Assembly: GCA_013396525.1 (NCBI GenBank)
Contig: VWYX01000616.1
Span: 435,228-499,227 of the forward strand
DNA from: Chaetorhynchus papuensis
Taxonomy: Eukaryota > Chordata > Aves > Passeriformes > Rhipiduridae
Reading direction: 5' to 3'
Length of the DNA: 64,000 nt
In this document: piece by piece, positions 51,898 through 64,000 of the stretch
How positions within the stretch are numbered: the first letter of the stretch is position 1
Layout: each line of letters begins with the position of its first letter
Notes under the pieces: model-generated
The model's input: only the letters and a program-made list of their open reading frames with translations
Told to the model about the DNA's origin: nothing
The model's database searches: none
Program-made: the position numbers and the translations under genes

Positions 51898-52050
51898 TCA
51901 CAGAACGTTTTGGGTCGGAAGGGACCTTAGAGATCACGTCGTTCCACCCTCCACACACCATGGCAGGGACATTTTCCCCTAGATCAGATTTCCAGCCTGT
52001 TCATGAACACTTCCAGGGATGGATCAACAAGACTTGTGACTCCAGGGAAT
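51898..52050 (-). mobile_element. CR1 LINE 3' end
   Basis: The + strand reads GTCACAGAACGTTTTGGGTC, GGAAGGGACCTTAGAGATCA, then CCATGGCAGGGACATTTTCC, AGATCAGATT and GAACACTTCCAGGGATGG. This is the antisense CR1 3' UTR order. The terminal 8 bp repeat array is almost gone. About 150 bp remain, without coding sequence. Confidence 0.9.
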
Positions 52051-55000
52051 TGAATTTTCATTAATTTTCCATTCATGATGTAGCACTCATGATTTGGGCA
52101 TAATTTTTCAATAAATTGTACAGATGAAAGGATAGTAACTTATGCGTTATACAAAAACAATCACAATATTATATTAAAAAGATCATAGTCTTCCTCACAC
52201 TTGATTCCCCATATTCTTTTCTCCCAAAAAATTTAAAATCTGATATAATCCCCTTTCAACTCTCTGTGAATTCTTCCAGAGTTCTGAGGGAGTCCTGGTC
52301 TTAATAAGTGTACATTTTAAAATATTCCAGCATTTTTTTTTCCCTTTCTAAAAAATTTAATTTCTTCTGGCGATTGACTGCATTATTAACTACGAATTAG
52401 AAAATTCTGTCTATGTACATTAATGTGAAATTCAAAGTATTTAATATGACATATTGTACTTTCTTGTGACAGTTAAAGAAGGTGTTTTCTTTCCCTGTTG
52501 AATAAATGGGAACATGGAATACATGTTTTTATTTGCATTATAAGGACTCCATATTACATGTGTAAAATAACTCTCACAGGAAGTAATACATGTTTAATTT
52601 GCTACATTATTAAGTACATTGCAGTTACTGGAAATGACGCATTAAAATATTAGTACTACCTGCTAAAATGCTTCAATTAGTTGCTCACATTTTCTTTTTC
52701 TCTAATGCAGTGAAACATAAAACCACAGGATAAACTTACATTCCAACCTCTTCCCACATTACTGGCTCCCTTCTATGTGGTCCTTTGCTTAACAGTGTGA
52801 AGTCAGAACTGGAAGATGTATACTTATAGATTAAAATTTGTTTATAGCAGATATGTTAGCAAGCCTTGGAATGCATTTTATTTAAATGCATAGCATTTCC
52901 AATAGCTAAAAAAGAGAAGTGGCACAGCGCACTCCACAATTTCACACTAAGCACAAGCATCTGGTTGGACTTCTGTAGGAGGAGACGTTCAGGCAAATTC
53001 TCAGTCTTTTTCTTCCTTTCCCACATATTTTATGCTTTAGATTCACTAAATGAATTTGGGTTTAAGGTACTCCCCAGGATCTTCATGCTGCCCTTCCCAC
53101 TGCAGCAAGTCTGGGTGCTGGCTTTGTACCACGAATATGATCAGAGTTTCTAGTCCAGAAAGAGGAGAGAAACAGGTTTACCCAAGAATCCAGAATTACT
53201 AATATCTAACAAAACCACTGATCCAAGCCCCACAAAGCACTTTGGAAATCCTTACTCAGATTGCCTCTGAACAGGAGAAATTTAAATGAGTTTAGGCTTA
53301 AAAGATACTCTTTACTCACTCATACTCTTGTCTGTTCTGTCAGTCAATCCAGTAAACTCAAATTTGAACAAAAAAAATGTTCAAACATTGTAGATCAGGT
53401 TTGAAAATATTTCCAGCAGTAGCCTTATTTTATTTCACTTATAGTCATGTTTAGTTGATTTGTTTCACTGTGGAAAGGACACTAAATCAAATGCTGAACA
53501 GGTATGAACTTACAATATTCTGAAAGGAAACAAAATAATTACTGAATAACAATTAATGAATAAATCAATAAAAATATTATGAACACACTGAAAACCCTTA
53601 TCGTAAAAATATATTTCTACAGCAAAATAATGTTTCCTGTCAAGGAAAGGCCACAGGGAATGTCTTCAACTCTTACACAAACTTAACCACAAAGTATTTT
53701 CTGAAGAAAATCTGGAAGTTCCAGTAATGTTTCCATGATGGAAAACTATAGCCTACTATGTCCAGAGCAATATGGGAAATAATCAGCAGCAAGAAACTGG
53801 AGCTGGGATAACGCCAAGTTATGTTGTTGCAGCAACACCAGTATGACCTATGCCTACTCTGTAAAAGAAGGGCTTTTATCACCGTTGGTGTAAACATGAT
53901 GTAGGAGGTAAAAGAATTTTGAATAAATTATTCTTATCAAAATGATTTGGATATGGATTTTGATTTTCATATACATTTGGGAACTGACAGCATCTAGGTG
54001 CAAGCTTCAGTGATTCTGCACATCTGTGCCCTCTGCTTTGAGGCATAAATTGTAACATTGAACCCTCAAGTACCATTGCTAAACCTGCTGCCTACACTGG
54101 GGGCCTTGCTCTAATGACAGTGATTTATTTATACTTGTAACTGCATGATCAGGCAAGCAACGACATAAAACCATCTTAATGGAAAATATTTTAGGAAATA
54201 CTAATTAACATGGAGGATTAAATTATAAAAAAGACTGGCAGATAACAGAAGATATTAAAAAATCACATGTGCAAAATTCATGGTGTTGCACTCAGGCTAT
54301 AAACAGGGAAATCTGACAAATATCTCGGTGAGGACCTTGTAGTCTGCAATGTGTCTGGGCTTCCATTCTAAAACTTATTTAGATGCTCCAGCTCCAATTC
54401 AAGCAACCAGTTTTTTTCCAAAGTGGGGTATGTACAGTGCAGTGTGATAACTCTCCCTCAGGACTTTGCATCTCACAAACTTTAAAATCTTTAATTTAAA
54501 AACGCAAGGCAAATACATTTATATTTTGAACTTTTCTCCATCCCAAGGTGATACTCTGCCTTGCTTATCTAAAGCACCATTTCTCAGGTGAAGTTTTTAA
54601 ACACTTGAAATCTGGATTTTTTTCAAATATTCAAAATATCTGAAGTACTTTATTTTTTGCAGAGCTGGAATCGCTGGTGTTCTGCACAGCAACATATTTA
54701 GTAGTTTTATCTCTCTTTTGCTAGAAGAGATCTTTTATAAAATTTAGTTTGTACACCAGGGAGTAACTGGAATCAGTGTACCACTAATCCTAAATGGTTT
54801 ACCAGTTAGTGAGTTCAACTAGAGATGTTGTAATTATTTTGTTGTCATGTCTGCTTTCTCTTCACACTTTTATAATAAGTCAGCTGTTAATATTAGCATT
54901 AATATTCTTAAATGAGGATAATGTATCAAAAATGTGTATATGTTTATGTCCCTAAACCCATGCATTGTTCTTGTAAAAAGAATGCTACTGAATTGTGATA

Positions 55001-58000
55001 AAAACTTTAAGCACCCAAATGCAAGGAAATTATTTTGAAAATTTACTCAAAAGAACTATCACTGTGTCCTTCACTTGAAGTAATAAATCATCTATTCTAC
55101 AAAGTGCATTTGTAGCAGTTAGACAGATGTAAAATGGATTATGATAAAGAAAACTAAGAATTGCTAATATTGAGTAAAGGTGATTACAAATCTTTGTTGG
55201 TTAAATTTTGCAAACTGCTATGTCCACTAATGAGCACACAAGCTGATTTAGTAGAATTAGTCCTTTGTATTCAGTGGAGTAATACATCCCTCTTTGTGTT
55301 GAGGGGACAAAAGAGAAGTGTCATCAGGAGCTGTCTGCCTGCACACACAAACACACTCTATAGAAATTGCCATGTTATTGGAAGCATGGAGGAATGCCAC
55401 TAGGAAAACACAGGAAACTCAAGCCAAGATTTGAGATAGCTAAACTCATTTATCAGACGTTTCCATTCAGATTTGAGAGGGATGCTTCAAAACCCCCTGT
55501 TCTGCTGCTGCCTGTTAAAAGTGCCTATGGCATTCTTTATGATTATTAGTGAAACAGAAATTAAATAGCAACTGACCCGTACAGTGCTCACTGGAGTCAC
55601 ATGGCCCGGAGACCCAGATACTGCGGCTGCATCGCACTGTGTGACGAGCAGCACGTACAGACCCACTCAGACTCTGCTTGGGAGTGCCAGGGCAGATGAA
55701 TGAAGGAAATTTGATGTAACTTCCTAAAATGGTGCCACGCTAAGAATGAATGTTCTTGTTTTCTGTTTTAAACAATATATGATTTGTTTTTAAGCTTCTG
55801 TTCATTAAAAAAAAACCAACAAACTGATGATGTCTCAGTAATGTTTACTAGAAATAGATGAATAGAAAGAATCCTGAAAGATGCAAAATGCCTCTTAAAA
55901 GAAGTCATAGGAAATGTAGCATTGCTGTTAAGTAGATGTACATTGACTATCTGATATGGAAAAAACATACCCATGTGTTCTTTAACGTGCAAAAGGTTCA
56001 TCAACATCCTCATACCAGACAACATAAATCTGCTAACAGCAATACGCAGGAAGAGCATTGTTTCTTGGGCAGCATATTTTGAATTACTTGAGTTATTTGT
56101 AAAAAAATTTCAGTGCCATAGGCTTTAACACAAACTCAAACTGATGACGAATTTTCAATGACATTGACACCTTCCTCTGGTTTCAGCAGGAAACTATACA
56201 ATGTTAGCACTAATTTCCTACTGTTCTGACTCAGACAGCAATCTACCCTTTTGTAGAATTCTGGAAGCTCAGAAAAAGCAGCCTGTTGTTTGAAGATGCC
56301 TAGACATTGAAGTGTTATTATAAATAATTTCTATTATGTTTAACTGGTCAAGTGTGTTAAAAAAGCCTAAGGTTATTGCTGTTCTACATGTATCTCTCCT
56401 GCCTAAATATATACTGCCACATAATGTAATCATCCAGGCTTTCCAAACTATATTTTTTGTATAAGATACGAAATGTGAGTTACAATTTCCACATTTCTTA
56501 ATGCTTTCTAATAAACGGAATTTGAAAGTGTTCTGCGGCAGGTGTTAGAGAAGCACTTGGTATCTTCTTCTCCTTTAGCAGAGAAATGGTGTTTCATCAC
56601 AAATAGACCAAGCACACACACAACTGATCTGGGAAGAATTAGTCTTCAGCTATTAGCTTCTAGCTCTAACAGTAACTCAAAGATTTGCGAGGTTTCTTTA
56701 TATAACAAGATGAATAAAATTCAGGTTTCCTGATAAGCTGACATGTGGCTGCAGATTTAGTGCCTGCACAGCTCCAGTCTCAATTTTATTTTCCCAAAAC
56801 TACCCCTTTGCAGAACAATGGTTTTCACCAGCAGATAAAATCTTACTGCTACTACTTGTCCCTCTATAACCTAGAAAACTCTCTTTGAAAGTTCCTTTCT
56901 GCTTCCAGAGATGTCCATTTCTGAAAAGCTGAGTTCAGCACTTGCCTCTGCAGAACCTACTATGCCCATCCTAAATGTTTCCTTGACGCAATAGGAAAGG
57001 AACATGTAGGAACCAAAATCGGATATATGTTGGTGAAGGTCTTGAAAAGCAGTTGAACACCGGTCAGGCATGAGGCACTTCCATTAAAATTTTGTGAAGG
57101 CCCTATTTAAAGCGTCTCTGCACGGAAGCTCAATATTGCCATTGTTCAGTGGGATTTAACATTTTTCTCTGTTGGGCTAGATGAAGGAGATGGACATTGG
57201 ACATCCCTGCACCAGACAGGCTCCAGTGAAGACTGTCCTTCTCTGTTACCATCAAACTTTTCAAAGTGAAGTGAACCTAAAATATAACAACATCTTTAGG
57301 CAGACAAATGAGAAGCTGGCTATTGAATTTTCATTCATAGGGGCTTGTCCAAATAATAACCCTCTGTCTGCAGTCACTTTCTTATGAATGACTTAATTTA
57401 ACATGATTTCAGGGGCAGAAAATTAAATCATTCACAGTGAATAGATCTTCTAATAACAAGACACTTTTATCTCACAAGCAGCAGTGTTGTCAGTACTTGG
57501 GCATAATTGGGACTAAAAATCAGTAATTTTGCTGTAAAGCAGCTAACCCAACAATAGAGACTTTTAAAATAGACTTAATATCGACTCAGGCTGTTTACTT
57601 GAAAACTTTCACCAGCAACGTGACATTTTGATTTGCTAAGTATTAATGGGCACAGGGTCTAAGGTAAGTCTTGTTTCCTAACCAGTGACATCCCCTAGTT
57701 ATCCATATTCTCTTAGCTGCATGGTGGTGGAAGCAAATTTGTCTCCTGGGATTTTAGAAGAGTTACCTTAAAAGAATCCTTAATACAAAACACAATCCTA
57801 TTGTAACCTAGATTGTAGGGGAGGGTAGTGTGGGAAGCTAGCATTTTTAGTAAAATAACTGAGTACCATAAAAAGCCCATGGGAATGGGAACAAAACATG
57901 TTAAAAAAATATTAAGTGATTGAAAGGTCAAAATTAAGATAAACATCTGAAAGTAAGACACTTCAAAATGTCACTTCATCGGTTACACTTCAAAATGCTG

Positions 58001-60000
58001 TCAGTCAGCATTTCCCTCTAAAATGCATGTCTCTGAAGCTCTTTCTCTTCAAAATGAAGTAAGCGTTGGAATTTGGAATTTCCTTTGGATCCCTTCCCTT
58101 GTCATGGTTCCATTAAAGGTATTATATTTATCTTGTAAGTGGTTCATAGGCTCTTTAGAAATTTTATTACATCAGACATACAACTTTTTTTTTCTTTTTT
58201 GCACCCTAATGTCACTGCAGGAGGTGCAATGTGGCAAACAGTTACTGAAAAATGTCCCAGGTCATCCATAGCCTCTTTGGACCTAGGGAACCATGATACC
58301 AAATGAACATAGGCTCATTGTTGTTTTAAATCCTGATCTCCAGAGATGATCTTTCACATCCTTTTTTATTGTCGTTCAGGCAAGTTTCTGGACAGCACAT
58401 TCCAGACCTTCCTGATCTCCTCACACAGAGAGAAGTTGGCCTAATAATAAAATTGTATCATCCATATTACTCCCATGTCCTAGTTTGCATGTCTTGCTTT
58501 ATCTTCTGATCAGCCATAACCAAAAAAGATCAGAAATCACCTATTTTTCCTTTTCTAGTTCTTTTTCCTTACCAGGTAGGTACTGTCTTTTAGCTCACTA
58601 TTGCATATAAATAAGACAAAGAGGACTACTTATGTTCTCAAGCAAAGTGAGGAGTATGGTAGCAAGTTTAGCTGAACGAAAAACAAAGAACAAAACATAA
58701 CAGCATGACTGTTGCTTCTGTCATTTCTTTAGAGCTCGTTCCACTGGAGAAGTTACTCTAGATGATCCACCAACCAAGCTGAAATTTGTATAAAAAGATT
58801 CAGAAAGATTCATTGATAAAGCATTTCAAAGGCTGCGTTAGGGATGCACAGGCCATGTCCAAGGGATCTAAGCCCCATGTCAGGCTCTGGTACAGATCAT
58901 ATGATGGTGCCTGGACCAGCACTCATTTGGTCAGTGAACAGTGTTGGGTTTGAGTTTTCATTTCAGAATACAAACATTGAACCTTTACTCAATCCCAGAA
59001 TTCGAAAAAAGGAGGTTAAGAATGTGCAACCAGTTTTCTTGAGATGGTTCCTTCTTTGTTCCATCGGAAAATTTTGTCTGAGCATGACAAAAAGAGGACT
59101 TTGTCTGCTGGGAAAGCCAGACACTACAGATTGGAAGCAGTTTCTCTGATGGTGCTACAAACTTGCTGAGAATCTTAGATGAACAGCCATAGGCCTGTGA
59201 CAACTCTGCATCCCAGGCTCAGATTTCTCTGGACACATTGAGCATCTGTCACTTCTTTATAAGCGTCAGGTCTGACACACACAAAACACATCTGATTCTG
59301 CTGGAAGTGTATGTGCAGCTGTCTGACTCATATGAGATGTGCTGGATCCACCCTCCGTGTCCTCCACAGTATGTGTTCCCTCACTTCCATCCCGTGTGAA
59401 AGAGCCCAGAGTGGATGGTCAGAGACATTGAAGAAGAAGAGACTCAAGAGAGGTTGCTGTATAAGTAACCTTATTCATGTAAGACAGCAAATCTTTAGAC
59501 TTTATGTCTTATGTTTAGACATAAACATATTATGGGAAAATATTAACAGTACTCCCTTCTCTTGAGAAGCCCACTTCAAACATTGCTCTCCGATCCTGAT
59601 TTTAACTGCACTAATTGACACACTAGTCTGGGAGACTAATTTGGCCATTTACTGGCATTTCTTTTTTGATTCTTATTTATCTACTAGCCTGAAAGCAAAG
59701 GTATTCAAAAAATATTCTGTTGAAGGTTAAAATGGTTTAGTATAAATTATATGAATTTTAGTATTTCACTATCTTCCTCAGTGAATAACATTTCAACTCT
59801 GACAGAAACTAGTAATTTTTTCTATACTTTTAACCAGGTACATCATAGGATATGACAGTCAGAATGTGACAATACATAGTCATCATTTCCTTGTATATCA
59901 TAGGATTTTGACATTTGTAAATTGTATAACAAATACAGCCAAATAATTTAATAAATAAAACCCTCTGATTGTTTCTTGAAATTTTAGCAATAAGTCGTAA
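52051..60000. other. Unique non-coding sequence
   Basis: About 8 kb with no recognised gene. A small CpG-richer patch lies at about 55598-55680 (CCCGGAG, TGCGGCTGCATCGCAC, GACGAGCAGCACG) and a perfect hairpin at 59501. The remainder is AT-rich, with short frames that look random. Confidence 0.6.
59501..59525. repeat. Perfect 9-bp stem, 7-nt loop hairpin
   Basis: TTTATGTCT (59501-59509) is the exact reverse complement of AGACATAAA (59517-59525), with TATGTTT as the loop. It lies within a short region repeating TTTAGAC. Function unknown. Confidence 0.75.
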
Positions 60001-60130
60001 TCACGATGCCACAGAATTCTTTAGGTTTGAAGACAGTCCTGGAGACAATCTATTCTGAAACCCTGCTTAAAGCAGAACCAATTCTAACATTAGATGAAGA
60101 TGTTTTTAAGATCTCCAACGACAGTGTTAC
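60001..60130 (-). mobile_element. Diverged CR1 LINE 3' fragment
   Basis: Although degraded, the + strand keeps the antisense CR1 order: CACAGAATTCTTTAGGTTTG, GACAGTCCTGGAGACAATCT, CCCTGCTTAAAGCAGAACCA and ATTCTAACATTAGAT. The 94-codon open frame over this segment is therefore a by-product of the repeat. The left end keeps only a trace of the terminal repeat, and the right end fades out near 60130. Confidence 0.65.
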
Positions 60131-62756
60131 ATGGCAATTTGGTGGGATAAACACAAAAACATATATTTCTGAAGTTACTATTCACAGGATGGATGGAGCA
60201 TCTGACCAACGATTTCTATTCCAAGGTATCTGTTGTGCCACACACATTCATCACACACTCACAAATCAGGTCCCAGTTCCTCTGGGCTAGCCAGCACAGA
60301 CCTGCATCATGAAGGAGGGGGAGCAGGCAATCACTGCCCACTCAGTGTCGGGGTCCTGGCTGGCAGCTTGCCCATAGCTGTTCCACTGCAGGCTCTGCCT
60401 CTGCCATGCCGGGACATCCTTTCAAGCTGTTTCCCTCTACCCACCCACCAGGGACTATTGTCTTAATTATTTATTGCTTTCTAATCTAGATTGCAAACGT
60501 AAGCTGTCAATGGCCTTGCTAATCACATAGCCCCAGGCAAACCTCTTTCACTTTCTGCTTAGCTAAGACCAATTACTAATTGTCCCCAGGGACCCTCCAC
60601 CCTCCAGTCTCCTGCCACCAAATGTTACAGAAAGTGTGACAGCTAAGCAGCAGTTACATAAGAAGGTTCATCTGTACGTCTTTGTTTTCCAGATCATACT
60701 GTACTAACGTAGCCAGAGCTGGGCAGCTGCAGTCAACGTCCCATTTGCAGCGGTTTTTGTTACACTTTTAAATTGTTTGCTTTATTTTTTTTCCTCTTTA
60801 CATCCAGACAAAATTTCTCTTGTAATTTGTAGCATTGTCTCTTGTTTTTTATTGTGCACCTCTGAGAAGAGTCTGGTTTTGGTTTTCCTACAGCTGCTGT
60901 AAAGCAAAGAAGTGAAATTTCAAGAGAATGCGTTATTAACCCAGACACTTCTGCCTGAAACAGTCAATTAGAGCCAGAAACATTAGAATACTGCAACCCT
61001 CATGTTTTTCAGATGTTTTCAAAATTTACTGTTTAATGGAAATGACTCAGGCTGCTAATGCATATCTTCAGTGATGGTGGTAAAATAGGTCATTGGTTAC
61101 AGGTGGGAAGAATTACATATACAGCAAATATGATAATTATTCCCATGTGACCTCATCAAGCTCTTTTAGCTTCCTACAAAGTATTTTATCGCGTTGTAAA
61201 AAAGGTTGCTAATAGTTACTCACTTTACTGTAGCACTGTGAAAAATAAATAACTAACATTCATTTAATAGTTTTGAAAACAAAAGTTGCCATTTAAGGGC
61301 TGAGTATAAACATATAGGCAAAATACCCTAATATTTTCCCCTCTCTGTGTCATTAAGCCTGAAGTTTAACAGCAAGAAATAATAAAATTTTCTTTTGCTT
61401 GAGTTAATGAAGCCAAGCTTATGTGCCAAGTTAACCTGGAAAGACAGTTCTGAAGACAAGCCACAAGCCACAGGATTTCCATAAGAAGAATATGGAAAGA
61501 GATTCTTCACTAGAAAAGTTTTACATTGGATCAAAAGGGTTATACCTAATCTATGTCTTGAATCAATTGGTAAATACAATAAATTAAAGCAATAAAGTTA
61601 TTTATTTTTAATGAACTTACACTGTAATACATGACTGAGTGTGGACAATGATTAGGACCATAATTACATGGAGGTAGTTAAGGAAAGAAGCTAATTTGAA
61701 ATACATTTGAATTAATCTGAAATACAGTCTATTCAGGTTCTGGGAATGAATTCAAGAATCTGGGAAAGATAACATTTCAGAGAATTATTTTTATCTCTCC
61801 AGGAACACTGTAACTGAATGAGATCTATGTTCTCCCTAGTCCTCTAGCAGTGCCAGGATCTGACTATGGAATACATTTGTAGTGCCTCCTGTCCACAGAG
61901 GACAGCATGAGACTGTTTGTCTGTAACTTGTAATCTGAAGCAAGGCATATAGATTTTGATTTAATTTTGATTTATTATCAATTCTAAGAAAAAATAATTT
62001 CTTCATTTGATTTATTATGTAAGCAGCCTAAAACCAGATTTATTTCACTGATAGAGCAAACTGAAACTTCAGTTTTCTCTTGTCTAAATGACAGAAAATA
62101 GATATCCCAAAGAACAAACAACATTTAGAAGGCAGAAAAGAAGATTTAATATGGTCATTGAAATTTACTTTAAATAGGTATAATTTAGTGTAATTGGTAA
62201 CATAATCATTACTGAAAAGAATAATCACACCATGCACGCCCATTCACATAAATGCTTGTACAGATTTCTATGTGCTTCTCACCTCTGATTACAATTCAAT
62301 AAATTAAAAACTCCCTAATGTCCAAATCATGTAAAAATTTTGCAGTCAGCTGTGGGGTCATGTCCTGCTGTTGGATATCTTCTTACTTGCCTTGAAACCT
62401 GACATCAGAGCATATCCACAACACAATACAAGGAGGATGAACACATATTTAAATCAAGTATTAAAAGCAAAGTAGCTTTGATGGAGTTTTGATGCAGCTG
62501 GAGCCCTCACTGCTTGTGCTCTACTGAAGGTACTTGGTAACTAAGCTTAATTATGCCTACATGGACTGTACCACAGCTCTGCAATGGAGAAGCAGAGGTA
62601 ACATTTATGTATCTTATGGATATTGTAACTGAACAAAGTTCAGTTTTTGCAGCCTAAATATTCTCCAAAGACTTAAGACAATAAATGTCTTGAGACAACA
62701 AGACTGTATAAAAGCACCATAAAAACTGTCTTATCAGAAGGTTATCTTTTATAAAA
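60131..62756. other. Unique non-coding sequence
   Basis: GC-richer at about 60280-60460 and AT-rich afterwards. No gene recognised. Frames are below 95 codons and partly overlap the preceding CR1 fragment. Confidence 0.6.
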
Positions 62757-63412
62757 TTCAGAACCACGTCCCTAAATGCCGACAAGTCTTTTAAATACTT
62801 CCAAGGACAGGGGCTCCATCTTCCCTTGGCAGCCTGTTCTGGTGCTTCACAATCCTTTGGTGAAGAAATTTTTCCTAATATCCAATCTAAACCTTCCATG
62901 GTACAACTTCAGCCCGTTTTGTCTCCTGTCACTTGTATGAACATTGCTACAACCTCAAGCCCTGCTTTCTCCAGGCTAAAAACCCTCAGCTTCCTCAGCC
63001 ACTCCTCATCGGACTTGTGCTCCAGACCTTTCGCCAGCTTTGGTGCCTTTCTCTGTTCCCACTCCAGCGCCTCAATGTCATCCCTGTAGTGAGAGGCCAA
63101 AAACTGAGCACAGGATTTGAGGTTTGGCCTCACCAGTGCCCAGTACAGAGGGACAATCACTGCCCTGACCCTGCTGGCCACACTATTGCTGATACAGGCC
63201 AGGATGCCACTGGCCTTCTTGGCCACCTGGGCACACCCTGGCTCATGTCCAGCTGGCTGTGGGAAGCACCCCCAGGTCCTTTCCCATCACACAGCTTTTC
63301 AGTCAATTTTTCCCCAGCTTGTAACACTGCATGGACTTATTGTGACCCCAGGACTGCACCCAGCACTTGGCTGTGTTGAACCTCATATCGCTGGCCTCAG
63401 CTTATCCATGCA
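62757..63412 (-). mobile_element. CR1 LINE, 3' piece of an inverted copy
   Basis: The + strand matches antisense CR1 from the 3' UTR (GGCAGCCTGTTCTGGTGCTT, GGTGAAGAAATTTTTCCTAA) into ORF2. Translation of the - strand gives ILACISNSVASRVRAVIVPL and LVRPNLKSCAQF at about 63130-63210, the CR1 ORF2 C-terminal region. The outermost 3' tail with the 8 bp repeats is missing or unrecognisable, and a block is deleted near 62938. The 5' edge, at about 63412, falls just after the palm domain (reading GCTGAGGCCAGCGATATGAG). Confidence 0.9.
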
Positions 63413-63419
63413 GATGTCA

Positions 63420-63624
63420 TGAGCCCAAGGAGTTATGGTGAATTGAATTAAATCCAGCTGGTGTTCCCCTGGGCTCAGTGCTGGGGCCAGTCCTGATTAA
63501 CGTCTTTATCGATGAACTGGATGAGGGGATCAAGTGTCCCCTCAGTCAGTTTGCAGGTGGCATTTATTTGGATGGGAATCTTGATCTGCTGGAGGAGACT
63601 CTGCAGAGGGATCTGAACAGGCAA
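63420..63624 (+). mobile_element. CR1 LINE, inverted 5' piece (reverse transcriptase palm)
   Basis: On the + strand this encodes VPLGSVLGP (63463-63489) and DELDEGIKCPLSQFAGG, ending in LLEETLQRDLNRQ. This is the palm region of CR1 reverse transcriptase. The catalytic FADD box of the family reads FAGG here (63550-63561), so both aspartates are lost. A stretch of about 20 bp before VPLG appears deleted. The piece ends exactly where the neighbouring - strand piece begins in CR1 ORF2 (see findings). Confidence 0.9.
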
Positions 63625-64000
63625 AGCATTTACTTAAGTTCTGTAGCACTTCAAGGGAAATATGAAAATATGAAATATGAAGCAACTGGAAAGAAATCAA
63701 AGAAGAGCAGAAGAAATGGTAAGAAATTTTTTTAAAAAACCCACTTATTACAATAAATTATAAATAATTAAATCATATGAATAGTAATATTTATTCTGCA
63801 TTCTGTACCAAATAAGATAAATAAGCAATAAATTCAAATTGCAAAACCAGAATTCATATTATATATTAAGACAAAGTTTCTATGGACAGTTCCACTATGA
63901 ACCATGAAACACAACAGCAAACTGCTTATAAAATTTTTAGGAATAAAGCAGAGAAGTGTAAGTCACAAGTTGCAAACCACAAGAAGTCTCAAGTGTACAA
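63625..64000. other. Unique AT-rich sequence to the window end
   Basis: AT-rich flank with AATAAATTATAAATAATTAA-type words. No gene or repeat recognised. The open frame leaking out of the CR1 piece ends at 63735. Confidence 0.6.

Noticed and set aside
60006..60290. 94-codon frame that looks protein-like at first sight
   Set aside because: Its first half is a degraded antisense CR1 3' UTR, so the frame is accidental.
62933..63379. 148-codon + strand frame, the longest in the window
   Set aside because: It is antisense to the CR1 ORF2 remnant. The - strand translation is the recognisable one.

Overview
The window looks like non-coding DNA from a bird, or possibly another sauropsid such as a crocodilian or turtle. 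It is AT-rich and intron- or intergenic-like. The best evidence is a set of CR1-type LINE fragments of different ages, whose 3' ends carry the short ATTCTGTG-type repeats seen in avian CR1, together with a solo LTR of an endogenous retrovirus type. There is no sign of bacterial organisation: no operons, no ribosome binding sites and no long open frames. I recognise no complete protein-coding gene. The longest open frames are CR1 remnants, their antisense shadows, or chance frames.

Layout. 1-6.9 kb is unique sequence with a perfect hairpin, a long AT palindrome and a 3 x 21 bp tandem repeat. A 55 bp CR1 tail lies at 6.88 kb. 12.8-13.0 kb holds a CR1 3' end on the + strand, and 14.3 kb an old, diverged CR1/L3-like fragment. 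At 16.2 kb a 10 bp tandem repeat carries forkhead-like motifs. A CR1 tail lies at 19.5 kb, followed at 20.7 kb by a 124-codon open stretch of unknown origin. 24.56-25.2 kb holds an assembly gap, a (GGAA)n tract and a (CTTT)n tract with the purine strand switched. A solo LTR occupies about 34.05-34.48 kb, 27 bp downstream of a well-formed candidate exon. 45.4-46.3 kb is the longest CR1 copy (about 0.9 kb). Further CR1 tails lie at 51.9 kb and 60.0 kb. 62.76-63.62 kb is a CR1 whose two pieces lie in opposite orientation and meet at adjoining points of ORF2, the signature of a twin-primed 5' inversion.

Between these lie long unique stretches with a few compact clusters of transcription-factor-like motifs (about 12.1, 24.1 and 38.0 kb) that could be conserved enhancers. 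Two or three short stretches have good splice signals on both sides (4.63, 23.2, 33.9 and 43.7 kb). They could be exons of a large neural-type gene or of a lncRNA, but nothing in the window confirms this. I found no new defence, mobile or biosynthetic system. The most informative observations are the inverted CR1, the LTR with its neighbouring candidate exon, and the phased motif arrays.
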